The notes beneath the pieces are model-generated. The model saw nothing but the letters and a program-made list of their open reading frames with translations, made no database searches and was not told the origin of the DNA. Below, one piece after another: positions 7,405 through 17,169 of a DNA stretch of 64,000 nucleotides. The number at the start of each line of letters is the position of its first letter. The stretch's first letter is position 1. The stretch comes from Micrococcaceae bacterium Sec5.8 (GTDB taxonomy: Bacteria > Actinomycetota > Actinomycetes > Actinomycetales > Micrococcaceae). The stretch is taken from the NCBI GenBank assembly GCA_039636775.1, contig CP143429.1:1054001-1118000 (forward strand), in the 5' to 3' direction. The translations under genes were made by a program, and so were the position numbers.

Positions 7405-8895
7405 GTGAGCCCCGAGAACACCGGCCCAGCCGCCGTCATCGTCCTAGCTGCAGGTGCCGGTACCCGGATGAAATCCCGTACCCCTAAAATTCTCCACGAA
7501 ATCGGCGGTCGGTCCCTTGTCGGCCACGCATTGCATGCTGCCCGCACCATCCGCCCGCAGGAGCTGGCTCTGGTCGTCCGGCACGAACGCGACCTCGTGG
7601 CCGCCCACATCGGCGCCGTCGACCCTGCGGCCCTGATCGTCGACCAGGACGAGGTCCCCGGCACCGGCCGTGCCGTCGAAGCCGCCCTCGCGGCCCTCGA
7701 CGCGCTGCACTCCGACAGCCGGCTCAGCGGAACTGTCGTGGTCACCTACGGAGACGTCCCCCTGCTGACGGGCGGGCTGCTGGCCGAACTCGTCGCCAGC
7801 CACGAGACTGACCGCAATGCCGTCACCGTCCTCACCGCCGTCCTCGATGACGCCACCGGCTACGGCCGCATCCTGCGTGCCGCCGACGGTACCGTCACCG
7901 GGATCCGGGAGCACAAAGACGCCACAGACGCGGAGCGTGGAATCCGCGAAATCAACTCCGGCATTTATGCCTTCGACGCCGCCGTGCTCCGTGATGCACT
8001 GGCCCACGTCACCACCGACAACGCCCAGGGTGAGATGTACCTCACGGATGTGCTGGGCCTCGCCCGGGCAGCGGGAGGCCGCGTCGCCGCCGTCGTGACC
8101 GAAGACCGCTGGCAGGTCGAAGGCGCCAACGACAGGGTCCAGCTCTCGGCCCTCGGCGCCGAACTCAACCGGCGCACCGTCGAGGCCTGGATGCGCGCCG
8201 GTGTCAGCGTCGTTGACCCCGCCACCACCTGGATCGATGCGACCGTCACCCTCGACGAGGACGTCCGGCTGCTGCCCAACATCCAGCTCCACGGCAGCAC
8301 CACCGTGGCGCGCAACGCCGTCGTCGGACCCGACACGACCCTCACCGATGTGCAGGTGGGTGAGGGTGCCACTGTAGTCCGCACCCACGGTTCCGGCTCG
8401 AGTATCGGCGCCCGCGCGAGCGTGGGGCCCTTCACCTATCTGCGCCCCGGCACGGTGCTTGGTGAGACCGGCAAGATCGGCGCTTTCTACGAAACCAAGA
8501 ACGTCACCATCGGCCGCGGTTCCAAGCTCTCCCACCTCGGCTACGCCGGCGACGCCGAGATCGGCGAGGACACCAACATCGGCTGCGGCAACATCACCGC
8601 GAACTACGACGGCGAGACGAAGCACCGCACGGTCATCGGCTCGGGCGTGCGCACCGGCTCCAACACCGTCTTTGTTGCGCCCGTCCAGGTCGGCGACGGC
8701 GCCTACAGCGGCGCCGGCGCGGTGATCCGCCGCGACGTCCCGCCCGGCGCCCTGGTCTTGTCCCTGGCGAAGCAGCAAAACGCCGAGAACTGGGTCCTCG
8801 CGAACCGGCCGGGATCGGTGTCCGCGTCCCTGGCCGAGGCCGCCGGCGCCACCACAACTTCCTCCAGTACTCCGGCATCTACAGAAGAGGGCTAG
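7405..8895 (+). CDS. glmU: Bifunctional UDP-N-acetylglucosamine pyrophosphorylase / glucosamine-1-phosphate acetyltransferase
   Basis: GlmU makes UDP-GlcNAc, the precursor of peptidoglycan and of many surface glycans, in two steps. The N-terminal pyrophosphorylase domain (about 1-240) carries the nucleotide-binding signature LAAGAGTRMKSRTPK and the metal-site region TYGDVPLL. The C-terminal half is a left-handed beta-helix acetyltransferase with hexapeptide repeats and the conserved segments LRPG, KNVTIG and NYDG. The GTG at 7405 is chosen because AAGGAG lies 6-7 bases before it; the upstream in-frame TTG at 7384 lacks such a site. The product is 496 residues. The following prs gene starts 5 bases after the stop, so the two are probably co-transcribed. 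Confidence 0.96.
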   Translation: MSPENTGPAAVIVLAAGAGTRMKSRTPKILHEIGGRSLVGHALHAARTIRPQELALVVRHERDLVAAHIGAVDPAALIVDQDEVPGTGRAVEAALAALDALHSDSRLSGTVVVTYGDVPLLTGGLLAELVASHETDRNAVTVLTAVLDDATGYGRILRAADGTVTGIREHKDATDAERGIREINSGIYAFDAAVLRDALAHVTTDNAQGEMYLTDVLGLARAAGGRVAAVVTEDRWQVEGANDRVQLSALGAELNRRTVEAWMRAGVSVVDPATTWIDATVTLDEDVRLLPNIQLHGSTTVARNAVVGPDTTLTDVQVGEGATVVRTHGSGSSIGARASVGPFTYLRPGTVLGETGKIGAFYETKNVTIGRGSKLSHLGYAGDAEIGEDTNIGCGNITANYDGETKHRTVIGSGVRTGSNTVFVAPVQVGDGAYSGAGAVIRRDVPPGALVLSLAKQQNAENWVLANRPGSVSASLAEAAGATTTSSSTPASTEEG

Positions 8896-8900
8896 CAATA

Positions 8901-9881
8901 ATGAGCGAAATTACGGCACGCGGCGAGAAGAAGCTGGTGCTTGCCGCTGGGCGCGCGCATCCTGAGCTGGCGAAGGAGATCGCCAAGGAGCTCGGAACCG
9001 AGCTGCTGCCCCTGGATGCCTACGACTTCGCCAACGGTGAGATCTACGTCCGGGCCGGCGAAAGTGTCCGGGGCACCGATGCCTTCGTCATCCAGGCCCA
9101 CCCGGCCCCGCTGAACAACTGGCTGATGGAACAGCTCATCATGATCGATTCGCTCAAGCGGGCCTCCGCCAAACGCATCACCGTGGTGTCGCCGTTCTAC
9201 CCGTACGCCCGCCAGGACAAGAAGGGCCGCGGCCGCGAGCCCATCTCCGCGCGCCTGATCGCTGACCTGTACAAGACCGCCGGTGCCGACCGGATCATGA
9301 GCGTGGACCTGCACACCTCGCAGATCCAGGGCTTCTTCGACGGCCCGGTGGACCACCTCATGGCCATCCCGCTGCTCGCGGACTATATCCGCACCCGCGT
9401 CGGCGCCGACGACGTCACGGTGGTGTCCCCGGACACCGGCCGCGTCCGGGTCGCCGAACAGTGGGCCGAGCGCCTGGGCGGCGCGCCGCTGGCGTTCGTG
9501 CACAAGAGCCGCGACCTCACCGTTCCAAACCAGGCCGTGTCCAAGACCGTCGTGGGCCAGGTCGAGGGCCGGACCTGCGTCCTGATCGATGACATGATCG
9601 ACACCGGCGGCACCATTTCCGGTGCCGTCCAGGTTCTCAAGAACGCCGGCGCCAAGGATGTCATCATCGCTGCGACGCACGCCGTCTTCTCCGACCCCGC
9701 AGCCCAGCGGCTCTCCGAGTCCGGCGCCCGCGAGGTTGTGGTCACCAACACCCTGCCGATTGAAGCCAGCAAGCGCTTCCCGCAGCTCACGGTGCTCTCC
9801 ATCGCCCCGCTGATCGCCCGCGCCATCCGTGAAGTGTTCGACGACGGTTCGGTCACCAGTTTGTTCGACGGCAACGCCTAG
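8901..9881 (+). CDS. prs: Ribose-phosphate pyrophosphokinase
   Basis: Makes PRPP from ribose-5-phosphate and ATP for nucleotide, histidine and tryptophan synthesis. The 326-residue protein has the usual length. Visible motifs are the flexible-loop region YPYARQDKKGRGREPISA (about 94-111), the metal- and substrate-binding VDLHTSQIQGFFD (about 136-148), and the PRPP-binding loop VLIDDMIDTGGTI (about 230-242). The ATG at 8901 follows glmU by 5 bases, a conserved glmU-prs pairing. Confidence 0.97.
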   Translation: MSEITARGEKKLVLAAGRAHPELAKEIAKELGTELLPLDAYDFANGEIYVRAGESVRGTDAFVIQAHPAPLNNWLMEQLIMIDSLKRASAKRITVVSPFYPYARQDKKGRGREPISARLIADLYKTAGADRIMSVDLHTSQIQGFFDGPVDHLMAIPLLADYIRTRVGADDVTVVSPDTGRVRVAEQWAERLGGAPLAFVHKSRDLTVPNQAVSKTVVGQVEGRTCVLIDDMIDTGGTISGAVQVLKNAGAKDVIIAATHAVFSDPAAQRLSESGAREVVVTNTLPIEASKRFPQLTVLSIAPLIARAIREVFDDGSVTSLFDGNA

Positions 9882-9890
9882 CCAGGCACC

Positions 9891-9924
9891 GTGCGGGCAC
9901 GTTTTTACGAATCCGTGCCCGCAC
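9891..9924 (+). terminator. Hairpin after prs
   Basis: A perfect 11-bp inverted repeat (9891-9901 and 9914-9924) with a 12-nt loop that starts with a T-run. It begins 10 bases after the prs stop and probably ends the glmU-prs transcript. Confidence 0.65.
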
Positions 9925-10128
9925 TGGTAGCCTTGTAGTGAAACCTTGGCGAGGGAGAGCGCCGGTGATCCGTTGCCACGGAACCCGGAACTGTCCGTTA
10001 TCGACTGGGTCTGAATCTCCTTCTGAAGCTCAGCTGCACGGCAGCCGGCGTTGAAGGTCGTAAACAGACCTCCGCCCTTGCTGATGACCGTCCAGTCCCA
10101 CCGCTTGAAACCCCACCAGGAGATATCC

Positions 10129-10731
10129 ATGTCTGAGCAGAAGCTCGCAGCAGAAGTACGCACCGAATTCGGCAAGGGCTTCGCCCGCCGCGCCCGCATG
10201 GCCAACCTGATCCCGGCCGTCATCTACGGCCACGGCGCCGAGCCGATCCACATCACCCTTCCGGCCAAGGCCACCACGCTGGCCGTCCGTGTTGCCAACG
10301 CCCTGCTCACCCTGGACATCAACGGCGAAAAGCACCTGGCCCTGGTCAAGGACATCCAGCGCGACCCGATCAAGCAGATCATCGAGCACCTCGACCTCTT
10401 GACCGTCCGCACCGGCGAAAAGGTCACCGTTGACGTTCCCGTTCACGTGACCGGCGAGCTGGCTCCGGGCAACGTGTTCAACCAGGAAATGACCGTCGTG
10501 TCCCTCGAAGCCGAGGCAACCCACCTGCCGACCGGCATCGAGGTCAGCATCGAAGGCCGTACCGCCGGCGAGCACATCCACGCCGCGGACCTGGTCCTGC
10601 CGACGGGTTCGGTCCTGCTGGCCGACGCTGAGGCCCTCGTCGTGCACATCTCCGAGGCCACCGAGGTCTCCGAGGACGAAGCATCCGCTGACGTCACCGC
10701 AGGTTCTTCGGTCTCGGACGCAGCCGAGTAG
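10129..10731 (+). CDS. rplY: 50S ribosomal protein L25/general stress protein Ctc
   Basis: Binds 5S rRNA in the central protuberance of the 50S subunit. The 200-residue protein has an N-terminal L25 domain (about 1-90, starting KLAAEVRTEFGKGFARRARMA) and a C-terminal beta-rich Ctc/TL5 domain (about 95-180), then an acidic, Ser/Ala-rich tail. The ATG at 10129 is preceded by AGGAGA at 10118-10123; the upstream in-frame start at 10051 has no ribosome site. It lies immediately before pth, a common bacterial pairing. Confidence 0.95.
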   Translation: MSEQKLAAEVRTEFGKGFARRARMANLIPAVIYGHGAEPIHITLPAKATTLAVRVANALLTLDINGEKHLALVKDIQRDPIKQIIEHLDLLTVRTGEKVTVDVPVHVTGELAPGNVFNQEMTVVSLEAEATHLPTGIEVSIEGRTAGEHIHAADLVLPTGSVLLADAEALVVHISEATEVSEDEASADVTAGSSVSDAAE

Positions 10732-10746
10732 TTCCGGCGCTTTTCC

Positions 10747-10777
10747 GGTGGCCGGGTCCCTTTGGGGCCCGGCCACC
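10747..10777 (+). terminator. Hairpin terminator after rplY
   Basis: A perfect 10-bp inverted repeat (10747-10756 and 10768-10777) with an 11-nt loop, followed by a short T-containing stretch. It sits 16 bases after the rplY stop. Confidence 0.75.
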
Positions 10778-10834
10778 GTCGTTTCCCCGGGCAACGCCAC
10801 CCCGCTGCCGGCCCGCTTACCGAAGGACTGACCC

Positions 10835-11422
10835 ATGACAGAGACGTGGCTGATCGCCGGCCTTGGCAACCCGGGGGCGGAGTATGCCCACAACCGGCAC
10901 AACGTGGGGCAAATGGTGCTCGACGAGCTCGCCTCGCGGACAGGGGGCGGCTTCAAGTCGCACAAGTCCCGTGCCCAGGTCCTGGAAGGGCGGCTGGGCG
11001 TTGGCGGCCCGCGGGTAGTGCTGGCCAAACCGTTGTGCTATATGAACGTCTCCGGCGGCCCGGTCTCGGCGCTTGCCAGGTTCTACGACATCGCGCCGGG
11101 CCGGGTCATCGCCGTGCACGACGAAATCGACATTCCCTTTAATACAGTGAAGCTGAAACTGGGGGGCGGCGAAGGTGGACACAACGGGTTGCGGGACATC
11201 TCCAAGGCCCTCGCCACGAAGGATTATCTGCGGGTCCGGGTCGGCGTCGGACGGCCGCCGGGAAGGATGGACACAGCGGATTTTGTGTTGAAGGATTTCT
11301 CCGGCACCGAGAAAAAAGAGCTGCCCTTCCTGATCGACGCCGCCGCCGACGCCGTGGAGGCCCTGGTCCGCAATGGCCTCCAGGCGGCGCAGCAGCAGTT
11401 CCACCCGACGAAAGCCCCATAG
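10835..11422 (+). CDS. pth: Peptidyl-tRNA hydrolase
   Basis: Hydrolyses peptidyl-tRNA released by stalled ribosomes so the tRNA can be reused. The 195-residue protein matches family length. It shows the N-terminal [17 protein letters not shown] with the catalytic histidine, the substrate-binding [13 protein letters not shown] (about 64-76), the aspartate in VHDEIDIP, and [13 protein letters not shown] (about 110-122). The start ATG at 10835 has GAAGGA a few bases upstream. Confidence 0.97.
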   Translation: MTETWLIAGLGNPGAEYAHNRHNVGQMVLDELASRTGGGFKSHKSRAQVLEGRLGVGGPRVVLAKPLCYMNVSGGPVSALARFYDIAPGRVIAVHDEIDIPFNTVKLKLGGGEGGHNGLRDISKALATKDYLRVRVGVGRPPGRMDTADFVLKDFSGTEKKELPFLIDAAADAVEALVRNGLQAAQQQFHPTKAP

Positions 11423-11608
11423 CCGGAGCGCCCGCGGACCTCGTCCGGAGCTTGCCAAGGCACCCAGCGCGCCGGCTCCTGAAATACTTCCACGCTTCCT
11501 GAATTGCGGATATGATCGCCCTACTCTCATGTCGGGGGATAGGGATACGCTACTGCTAAGCGGACGATGTCAGACTTGCTGTCCGCAAAGCGGTACGAAG
11601 GAAATTAG

Positions 11609-14350
11609 ATGTCGAGGGAATCGCTGGGCTGGGGGAATGTTTCCACTACATTGGCACCCGCCGAACAAGAACCTGTAACCGGTACTTTGGACCGGCACAG
11701 GTGGTCAGGTCTCGCGCGCACTGCCGACGCCGACCTCGTCCGCAGTGCCCTGCTCTCCGACGAGCATGTGGGCGTCGTCATCACCGGTGACCGCGGAGTG
11801 GGCAAAACCCAGGTGGGCCGCGCCGTCATCGCGGGCCTCGGACCCGACGTCCATACCCTCCAGTTGCGCAGCGCGGGACCGGGTTCAGCGACCCCCTACG
11901 GCTGCCTGGCCTTCACTCTTGCCCGCCTGCCGCAGAGTTCCCTCGGCTCGCCGACGGCCATTCTGCAAGGCATTACCTCCCTGCTCCACGATGACGCCGC
12001 CGGACGAAAGTGCGTCATCTTTCTGGACAACGCGGGGACACTGGATGAGCTCAGCACCGGCGTCCTGCTGAACCTTGTGCAGACCCGGACCGCGCGGCTC
12101 GTTGCCACCGTCCCGCGGACCACGGACCTGCCGCCTGATTTCTACCGGCTCATCACCGCCGGGCAGCTGGCCGAGGTCAGGCTCGCCAACCTCACGGAGG
12201 TGGAAACACTGGACGTGCTTCAGGCGGCCCTGGGCTACAGGGTTTCAAGTGCCCTCGCCAGCCAGTTGCACCATCTGGTCGGCGGCAGCCCCACACTGCT
12301 GCAGGCTGTGGTCTCGGAACAGATCGAACGCGGCAACCTCGTGCTGTCCGGCTCTGTCTGGACCTTGATCGACGAAGTGGTCCTGGACGGGCGAACTGCC
12401 CTGGAGGACATCGTCCGGGCGCGGTACGCCCGGGAGACACCCGTGGCACGTGAACTGATCGAGGTGCTGTCCTGTGCCCGTACCCTGCCCTTGGCCCGGC
12501 TCGCGCGGATGTACAGCCCCGGCGTCATTGCGGATATGGAAGATGCGGGCCAGATCGTCATTGACCGGGCTGACCGGCACCTGGTGTCGCTCGGTGACCG
12601 CTATCTGGGCGACATCGTCCGCAACTGGCTCAGCGTGGAGCGCCGGCTGGAGTTGCGGGACAAGGTCCCCGGCCACCAGCAGGACGAGCTGAACGAGTTG
12701 ACCGTCGAGGACCTGCTGGCCTACGCAGCATGGACCCACGACTGCGGTGCGCCCCTGTCGTCCGCCCACGCCGTGGCAGCTGCCGCCGCCGCCGTCCGGC
12801 TCTTCGACCCGAAGTTTGCGCTTAGATGCGCCGGAAACCTGAGCCCGCAGGATCCCGAATGGACCGAGGGGCAGCTACAGAAGTCCGCCGCTTACCTGCA
12901 GCTGGGACTGCCTCTGCAGGCGATGGCTGCCCTGGATGATGTCTCCGACGCCCAGCTCAGCGCACTGGGCGCCGAAGCGTACGCAGAGCTGATCGCCGCC
13001 AAGGTGGACTGCATGTCCTGGCTCTCCGACCGGACGGGTCAGGTCCCTGACCTGATCAAGCGGGCCCGGGCGCATCTCGAAGAGCCCGGGATCCGGTCGC
13101 TGACGTCGCCGGAGGAACTCACCCGTTCCCGGCTGTCCCTGGACCTCTGCGAATACAACTACCTCTCCTTCGTCGGGAACTACGCGGCGATGATGGACCG
13201 GCTGACCGCGGCGGCGTCTTCGGACCTGGACGAGGTCAACCCGGTGCACCGGCTCAGATCCGGCATCATCCTGATGGAAGCCCTGTGCATGACCGGAAAG
13301 GAAAGCGAGGCCCGCACGCTGCTGGGCGAGATCGGCGATCAGCTGGGGGAGTGGTCCAACGTTCCGCGGATCCGGGAAAACTATGCCTGGCGGTCCGTCA
13401 ACGTACTGCTGCTCTCCGGACACTGGCGCCAAAGCATCGACATGCTCAAGGACGCCAGCGGCCGGGCCGGGCACGGACTCCATACCGGCAGTGCGTCCAC
13501 TGACCTTGCCGTTGGACTCGCCTACGTCTACGCGGGCCGTGGTTATATGGCCCTGGACCCGCTCCTTGCAGCCATCGCGCAGCTTGAGGTCAGGCCGAGC
13601 CTGCATTCGTTGCGCCAGGCCTACGCGGCGACCGCCTTCGCCTACGCGCAGACCGGAAATTCGGTTCAGGCCACGGTCTATCTGGACCGGGCACGCTCAG
13701 CCAACGTCCCGGCGAGGTTCTCGATCCGCAGCTCAGCAGACTTCTGCATGGACATGGCCTCGCGGTGGCTGGGCGATCCGGCGGCGAAGGCCAGGCTGGT
13801 GGCGGCGGCCGAGGAACACTTCCAGGAGCACCGGTACACCCTGGCCGGCATCTTCATGCTCGGGGCCACCGTCAGTGGCAACACCCACGACTTTGAATTC
13901 CTGGAGGAGATCGCGGCCCTGCGGCAGGGTCCCCTCGCTGAGCTGTCCCGGACCGTTGCCGTGGGCAGCCGCAAAAAGGACGCCGCCATCATGCTGGAAG
14001 CCGCGGCCCAGGCCGCGGTCCTGGAACTTGACGCCGTCCAGGCGCGCTGCGCTGCCCTCGCATTCGACTTTGCCAAGGCAGCCGGGCTCAGCGGCAAGGC
14101 CAGTGCCGCGCACATCATGCTGGAGAGCCTCGCCGAGTCTTTACCGGCATTGCCGATCACGCCCAGGAACAAGGGGCCGCTGCTTACTGACAGGGAACGG
14201 CAGATCGCCACCCTCGCCGGCAACGGCGTCACCAACAAGGACATAGCCCTGGCCGTCGGCATATCCGTCCGCACCGTGGAAGGGCACCTGTACCAGGTGT
14301 TCACCAAGCTTGGAGTTTCCTCGCGAAGTGATCTGCTTGGACTCATCTAG
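11609..14350 (+). CDS. LAL-type LuxR family transcriptional regulator 1 (AAA ATPase + TPR-like + HTH)
   Basis: A 913-residue regulator of the LAL (large ATP-binding LuxR, MalT-like) class. The N-terminal ATPase has Walker A GDRGVGKT (60-67) and Walker B CVIFLDNA (135-142). A long alpha-helical, TPR-like middle follows. The C-terminus (about 857-913) is a LuxR/GerE helix-turn-helix with TDRERQIATLAGNG, NKDIA and RTVEGHLY. Such proteins usually bind ATP and a ligand or partner and activate promoters. The ATG at 11609 has GAAGGAAA just upstream. Its 3' end overlaps the next LAL gene, so the two are translationally coupled. It is one of four paralogues bracketing the polysaccharide locus. The inducer is unknown. 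Confidence 0.9.
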   Translation: MSRESLGWGNVSTTLAPAEQEPVTGTLDRHRWSGLARTADADLVRSALLSDEHVGVVITGDRGVGKTQVGRAVIAGLGPDVHTLQLRSAGPGSATPYGCLAFTLARLPQSSLGSPTAILQGITSLLHDDAAGRKCVIFLDNAGTLDELSTGVLLNLVQTRTARLVATVPRTTDLPPDFYRLITAGQLAEVRLANLTEVETLDVLQAALGYRVSSALASQLHHLVGGSPTLLQAVVSEQIERGNLVLSGSVWTLIDEVVLDGRTALEDIVRARYARETPVARELIEVLSCARTLPLARLARMYSPGVIADMEDAGQIVIDRADRHLVSLGDRYLGDIVRNWLSVERRLELRDKVPGHQQDELNELTVEDLLAYAAWTHDCGAPLSSAHAVAAAAAAVRLFDPKFALRCAGNLSPQDPEWTEGQLQKSAAYLQLGLPLQAMAALDDVSDAQLSALGAEAYAELIAAKVDCMSWLSDRTGQVPDLIKRARAHLEEPGIRSLTSPEELTRSRLSLDLCEYNYLSFVGNYAAMMDRLTAAASSDLDEVNPVHRLRSGIILMEALCMTGKESEARTLLGEIGDQLGEWSNVPRIRENYAWRSVNVLLLSGHWRQSIDMLKDASGRAGHGLHTGSASTDLAVGLAYVYAGRGYMALDPLLAAIAQLEVRPSLHSLRQAYAATAFAYAQTGNSVQATVYLDRARSANVPARFSIRSSADFCMDMASRWLGDPAAKARLVAAAEEHFQEHRYTLAGIFMLGATVSGNTHDFEFLEEIAALRQGPLAELSRTVAVGSRKKDAAIMLEAAAQAAVLELDAVQARCAALAFDFAKAAGLSGKASAAHIMLESLAESLPALPITPRNKGPLLTDRERQIATLAGNGVTNKDIALAVGISVRTVEGHLYQVFTKLGVSSRSDLLGLI

Positions 14351-17042
14351 ACAACACGCCGCCACTCCCGACGGAGCAGAGGAATCCACGGTCCTCACCG
14401 GACGGTCGGAGGACCTTCGTTCGGCGGTGGAGGCCATTCAGGGATCCACCCACGTCGCTGTCCTCCTGCTCGGGGACAGCGGCATCGGAAAATCCACCCT
14501 CTTGGAAGCCGTCGCGGCCGAACTGCAGAGCTCTGTGACGCCGGTCCGGATCTATGGCAGCCCGTCGCTGGCGAATGTGCCGTATGGTGTGCTGGGTCCG
14601 TTTCTCGTCGGGTTGCCTGTGCAGGAGGCCACCTCGCAACTGGCGGTACTCAGGACCTTCTGGGCCCGTCTGGAGGAGGAACGCCAGAGTTCGGAAAAAC
14701 CGTTGCTGCTTATCGTCGACGACGCCCACGACCTCGACGAGTCGACCGCCGGCATTCTGGTGGAACTCGCCGCCGCAGGTTGGGCGAAACTCCTGGTGGC
14801 TTCCGCTACCAGGCCCGGTTTGCCTGAACCGCTGCTCCAGCTGTGGTTTGAGGGCCTGGCGGAACGCCTGGATCTCCGCCCCTTGACCAGTCAGCATACG
14901 AACGACATTCTGCTTCGCGCGCTGGGACCGCAGGTGCTGCCCAGCGTCGCCGACACCCTCTGGGAGGCTTCCGAGGGCAACCCCTTGCTGCTCAACGGCC
15001 TCATCGAGGACGCGAAAAGCGACGGCACGCTGCGCAAACACAACGAGGTATGGCTGCTGACGCGCCCGCTTGAAAGCCACGGTGATCGGCTGACCGAGGT
15101 AGTGCGCCGGCAGTTGCTCCGGCGCTCGCCGGCGGAGCGCCAGGCCCTGAACCTGATCGCCTTGTCCGAACCGGTGTCCCGGGAACTCATTGAGTCCACC
15201 GTGGGCGAAGACCCCGTGGCGGCACTCCTGGAGCATGAAATGATCCGCGTCACGCCCTCACCGCATCCGCAGTTGCGCCTGTGGCACCCGGTCTACGGCG
15301 ATGCGCTGCGCAACCTCATCTCTCCGGCCCGCAGCCTGCAGCTGCGCCAGAGCCTCCTGCGGCGGATGGACAGCGAACCGACGTCGGCCGAGGGCCTGCT
15401 GCGCCAAGTCAGCTGGTCGATTGAATGCGGCGCCGACATTGAGGACCGGCAGTTGTTGCGGGCGGCCGTTCTGGCCAGCCGGCTGCACCAGGACGAGCTG
15501 GCCCGCAGGGCAGCCGCCCTGATCAAGGACTCCGAATTGCAGGTCGCCGCACGGGCCGTGACAGCACGGACCTACTTCAACACCGCGGACTACGCTGCGG
15601 CCCGCGACATCCTGGAAGGTGACTTTGCGCAGGGGCTGAGCGTGGCTGTTCTGCTGACGGGAACATTGATGTGGGCGGCCGTGCAGGCCGCACTTGGACA
15701 CGCGCCTGCGGACATCATGGCCCGCGCCCGGGCCCTCCTGGAAGCGGGGGAAGAGCTGGCCAGAAAGAACCCGGACGATGCTGAGGGCATTCTTGCGGCC
15801 ACCAGGGAACGTTATGCCACCATGCAAGCGATGGTTTATGCGCTGGCGGGGGAGTACCCGGAGGATTCGGGCGCGGAAGGTAAGGACGGGGCAGGCCCGC
15901 CTGCCAACGCCTTCGAAGCCGCTTTCAGGCTGGCGCTGACATCGGAGCAGCTTCTGGTGCAGGGCAAGTCAGTCCAGTCTTTCGCCGCGGTCTCCGCGGC
16001 CTTGGACACCGCTGGCTCCGGCCACGACGAACTCCACTTCCTCGCGGAATTCCTCGTGGCGCGGGCAGCGGCGGCTGTCATCCACGGCGGCGACTGGCAG
16101 GGCGCCGAAGCTCTGCTGTCCGGAGTCGCCGCCGGACAGGCGCCCCACCTCATCTCATTCGGCGGGGGCGTGCACGCGGCGAACGGCATCATCCTGCTGT
16201 ACCAGGGCAAAACCGGCCAGGCCTTGGGCACCCTCAGCGCCGCCCTCGAGTCACTGCGGCTCGCGGACCCCCAACAGCTCTTCGCCCTGACCGCGTCCAT
16301 GGCTTTCGCAGCTGCCGCTGACGCCGGCGCCAAGGACAGGGCGGCAGCTTTCCTGGCCGACTACGAAACCGCGCCGCGGGCGGTGTCACGCTACCTGCGC
16401 GTTCTCTCGCAGATGGCAGTCGTCTACGGAAAGGCGCGGCTTGGCCATTACCCCGGCGCCGTGACCGAGCTCCGCGCGCTCGGCCGGCCGCACGGTGATG
16501 GGTCTACCCCGGGCCTGGAATTCGACGCGCTGGTGTTCTGCCTTGCCTTGGGAGACCGGGATGCGGCCGGCAGACTGCTGGAGCTGCAGCCCCAGCTGGA
16601 GGGCCCCAGGGCCGCCGCTATCTGTTCCTTCGCATTCGCCGTCGACACCGACCAGGCCGCAGACCACCTGGAAGCCGGCAAAAACTGCGAAGCCGCCGAA
16701 CTGTGGGGCTTTGCGGCCCTCGCCTATGACGCCGCCGCGAACGGATACAAAGCGGCCGGTGACAGCATGCGCGAGCGCATGGCACTGTCCCAGCGGAAGC
16801 GCTGCCTGGCCAGGGCAGACAACGTCACCGGCCTGGAGCCGGAACCGGAGTCCGGCGCGCTTGGTCTGCTGACCCGGCGTGAGCGCGACATCGTAGCGCT
16901 GGCGGTGCGCGGCCTCAGCGACCGCCAGATCGCCGCCGAGCTGCAAGTGTCTATCCGGACTGTCGAAGGGCACCTTTACCGAAGCTACGCCAAGCTCAGC
17001 GTTAAAGGCCGGGATCAGCTGCCGGGCATCGCCGGCAGCTGA
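14328..17042 (+). CDS. LAL-type LuxR family transcriptional regulator 2
   Basis: A second large ATP-binding LuxR regulator, about 904 residues from the GTG at 14328. Alternative in-frame starts are TTG at 14310 and TTG at 14337. All lie inside the 3' end of the preceding LAL gene, so translation is coupled. Walker A is GDSGIGKS (49-56) and Walker B is LLLIVDDAH (126-134). A helical middle region follows, then a C-terminal LuxR helix-turn-helix with TRRERDIVALAVRG, DRQIA and RTVEGHLY. Sequence outside the motifs is only loosely like LAL 1, suggesting old duplication and divergence. It is the last gene before a 700-bp gap and the polysaccharide locus, whose first gene points the same way. Confidence 0.9.
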   Translation: MICLDSSRQHAATPDGAEESTVLTGRSEDLRSAVEAIQGSTHVAVLLLGDSGIGKSTLLEAVAAELQSSVTPVRIYGSPSLANVPYGVLGPFLVGLPVQEATSQLAVLRTFWARLEEERQSSEKPLLLIVDDAHDLDESTAGILVELAAAGWAKLLVASATRPGLPEPLLQLWFEGLAERLDLRPLTSQHTNDILLRALGPQVLPSVADTLWEASEGNPLLLNGLIEDAKSDGTLRKHNEVWLLTRPLESHGDRLTEVVRRQLLRRSPAERQALNLIALSEPVSRELIESTVGEDPVAALLEHEMIRVTPSPHPQLRLWHPVYGDALRNLISPARSLQLRQSLLRRMDSEPTSAEGLLRQVSWSIECGADIEDRQLLRAAVLASRLHQDELARRAAALIKDSELQVAARAVTARTYFNTADYAAARDILEGDFAQGLSVAVLLTGTLMWAAVQAALGHAPADIMARARALLEAGEELARKNPDDAEGILAATRERYATMQAMVYALAGEYPEDSGAEGKDGAGPPANAFEAAFRLALTSEQLLVQGKSVQSFAAVSAALDTAGSGHDELHFLAEFLVARAAAAVIHGGDWQGAEALLSGVAAGQAPHLISFGGGVHAANGIILLYQGKTGQALGTLSAALESLRLADPQQLFALTASMAFAAAADAGAKDRAAAFLADYETAPRAVSRYLRVLSQMAVVYGKARLGHYPGAVTELRALGRPHGDGSTPGLEFDALVFCLALGDRDAAGRLLELQPQLEGPRAAAICSFAFAVDTDQAADHLEAGKNCEAAELWGFAALAYDAAANGYKAAGDSMRERMALSQRKRCLARADNVTGLEPEPESGALGLLTRRERDIVALAVRGLSDRQIAAELQVSIRTVEGHLYRSYAKLSVKGRDQLPGIAGS

Positions 17043-17082
17043 TCCGCACGGAGCCGAGTAGCCCGGTAGACCGCAACCTGGG

Positions 17083-17134
17083 AAAACAGGTAGCCGCGGA
17101 ACGTTGGGTCCCGCAAAACGGGTAGCCGCGGAAC
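17083..17134. repeat. Paired 20-nt direct repeats containing GGTAGCCGCGG
   Basis: Copies at 17083-17102 and 17115-17134 differ at one position (AAAACAGG versus AAAACGGG). They are offset by 32 bp, about three helical turns, as expected for two regulator molecules on the same DNA face. They lie just after the LAL 2 stop codon. Confidence 0.65.
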
Positions 17135-17153
17135 TCGGTGGACCGGTCGGCAA

Positions 17154-17169
17154 CGGGTGCCGGCACCCG
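17154..17169. other. 16-bp GC-rich palindrome
   Basis: CGGGTGCCGGCACCCG is a perfect palindrome 112 bp after the LAL 2 stop. It could be a regulator site or, less well with no loop, part of a terminator. Confidence 0.5.
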
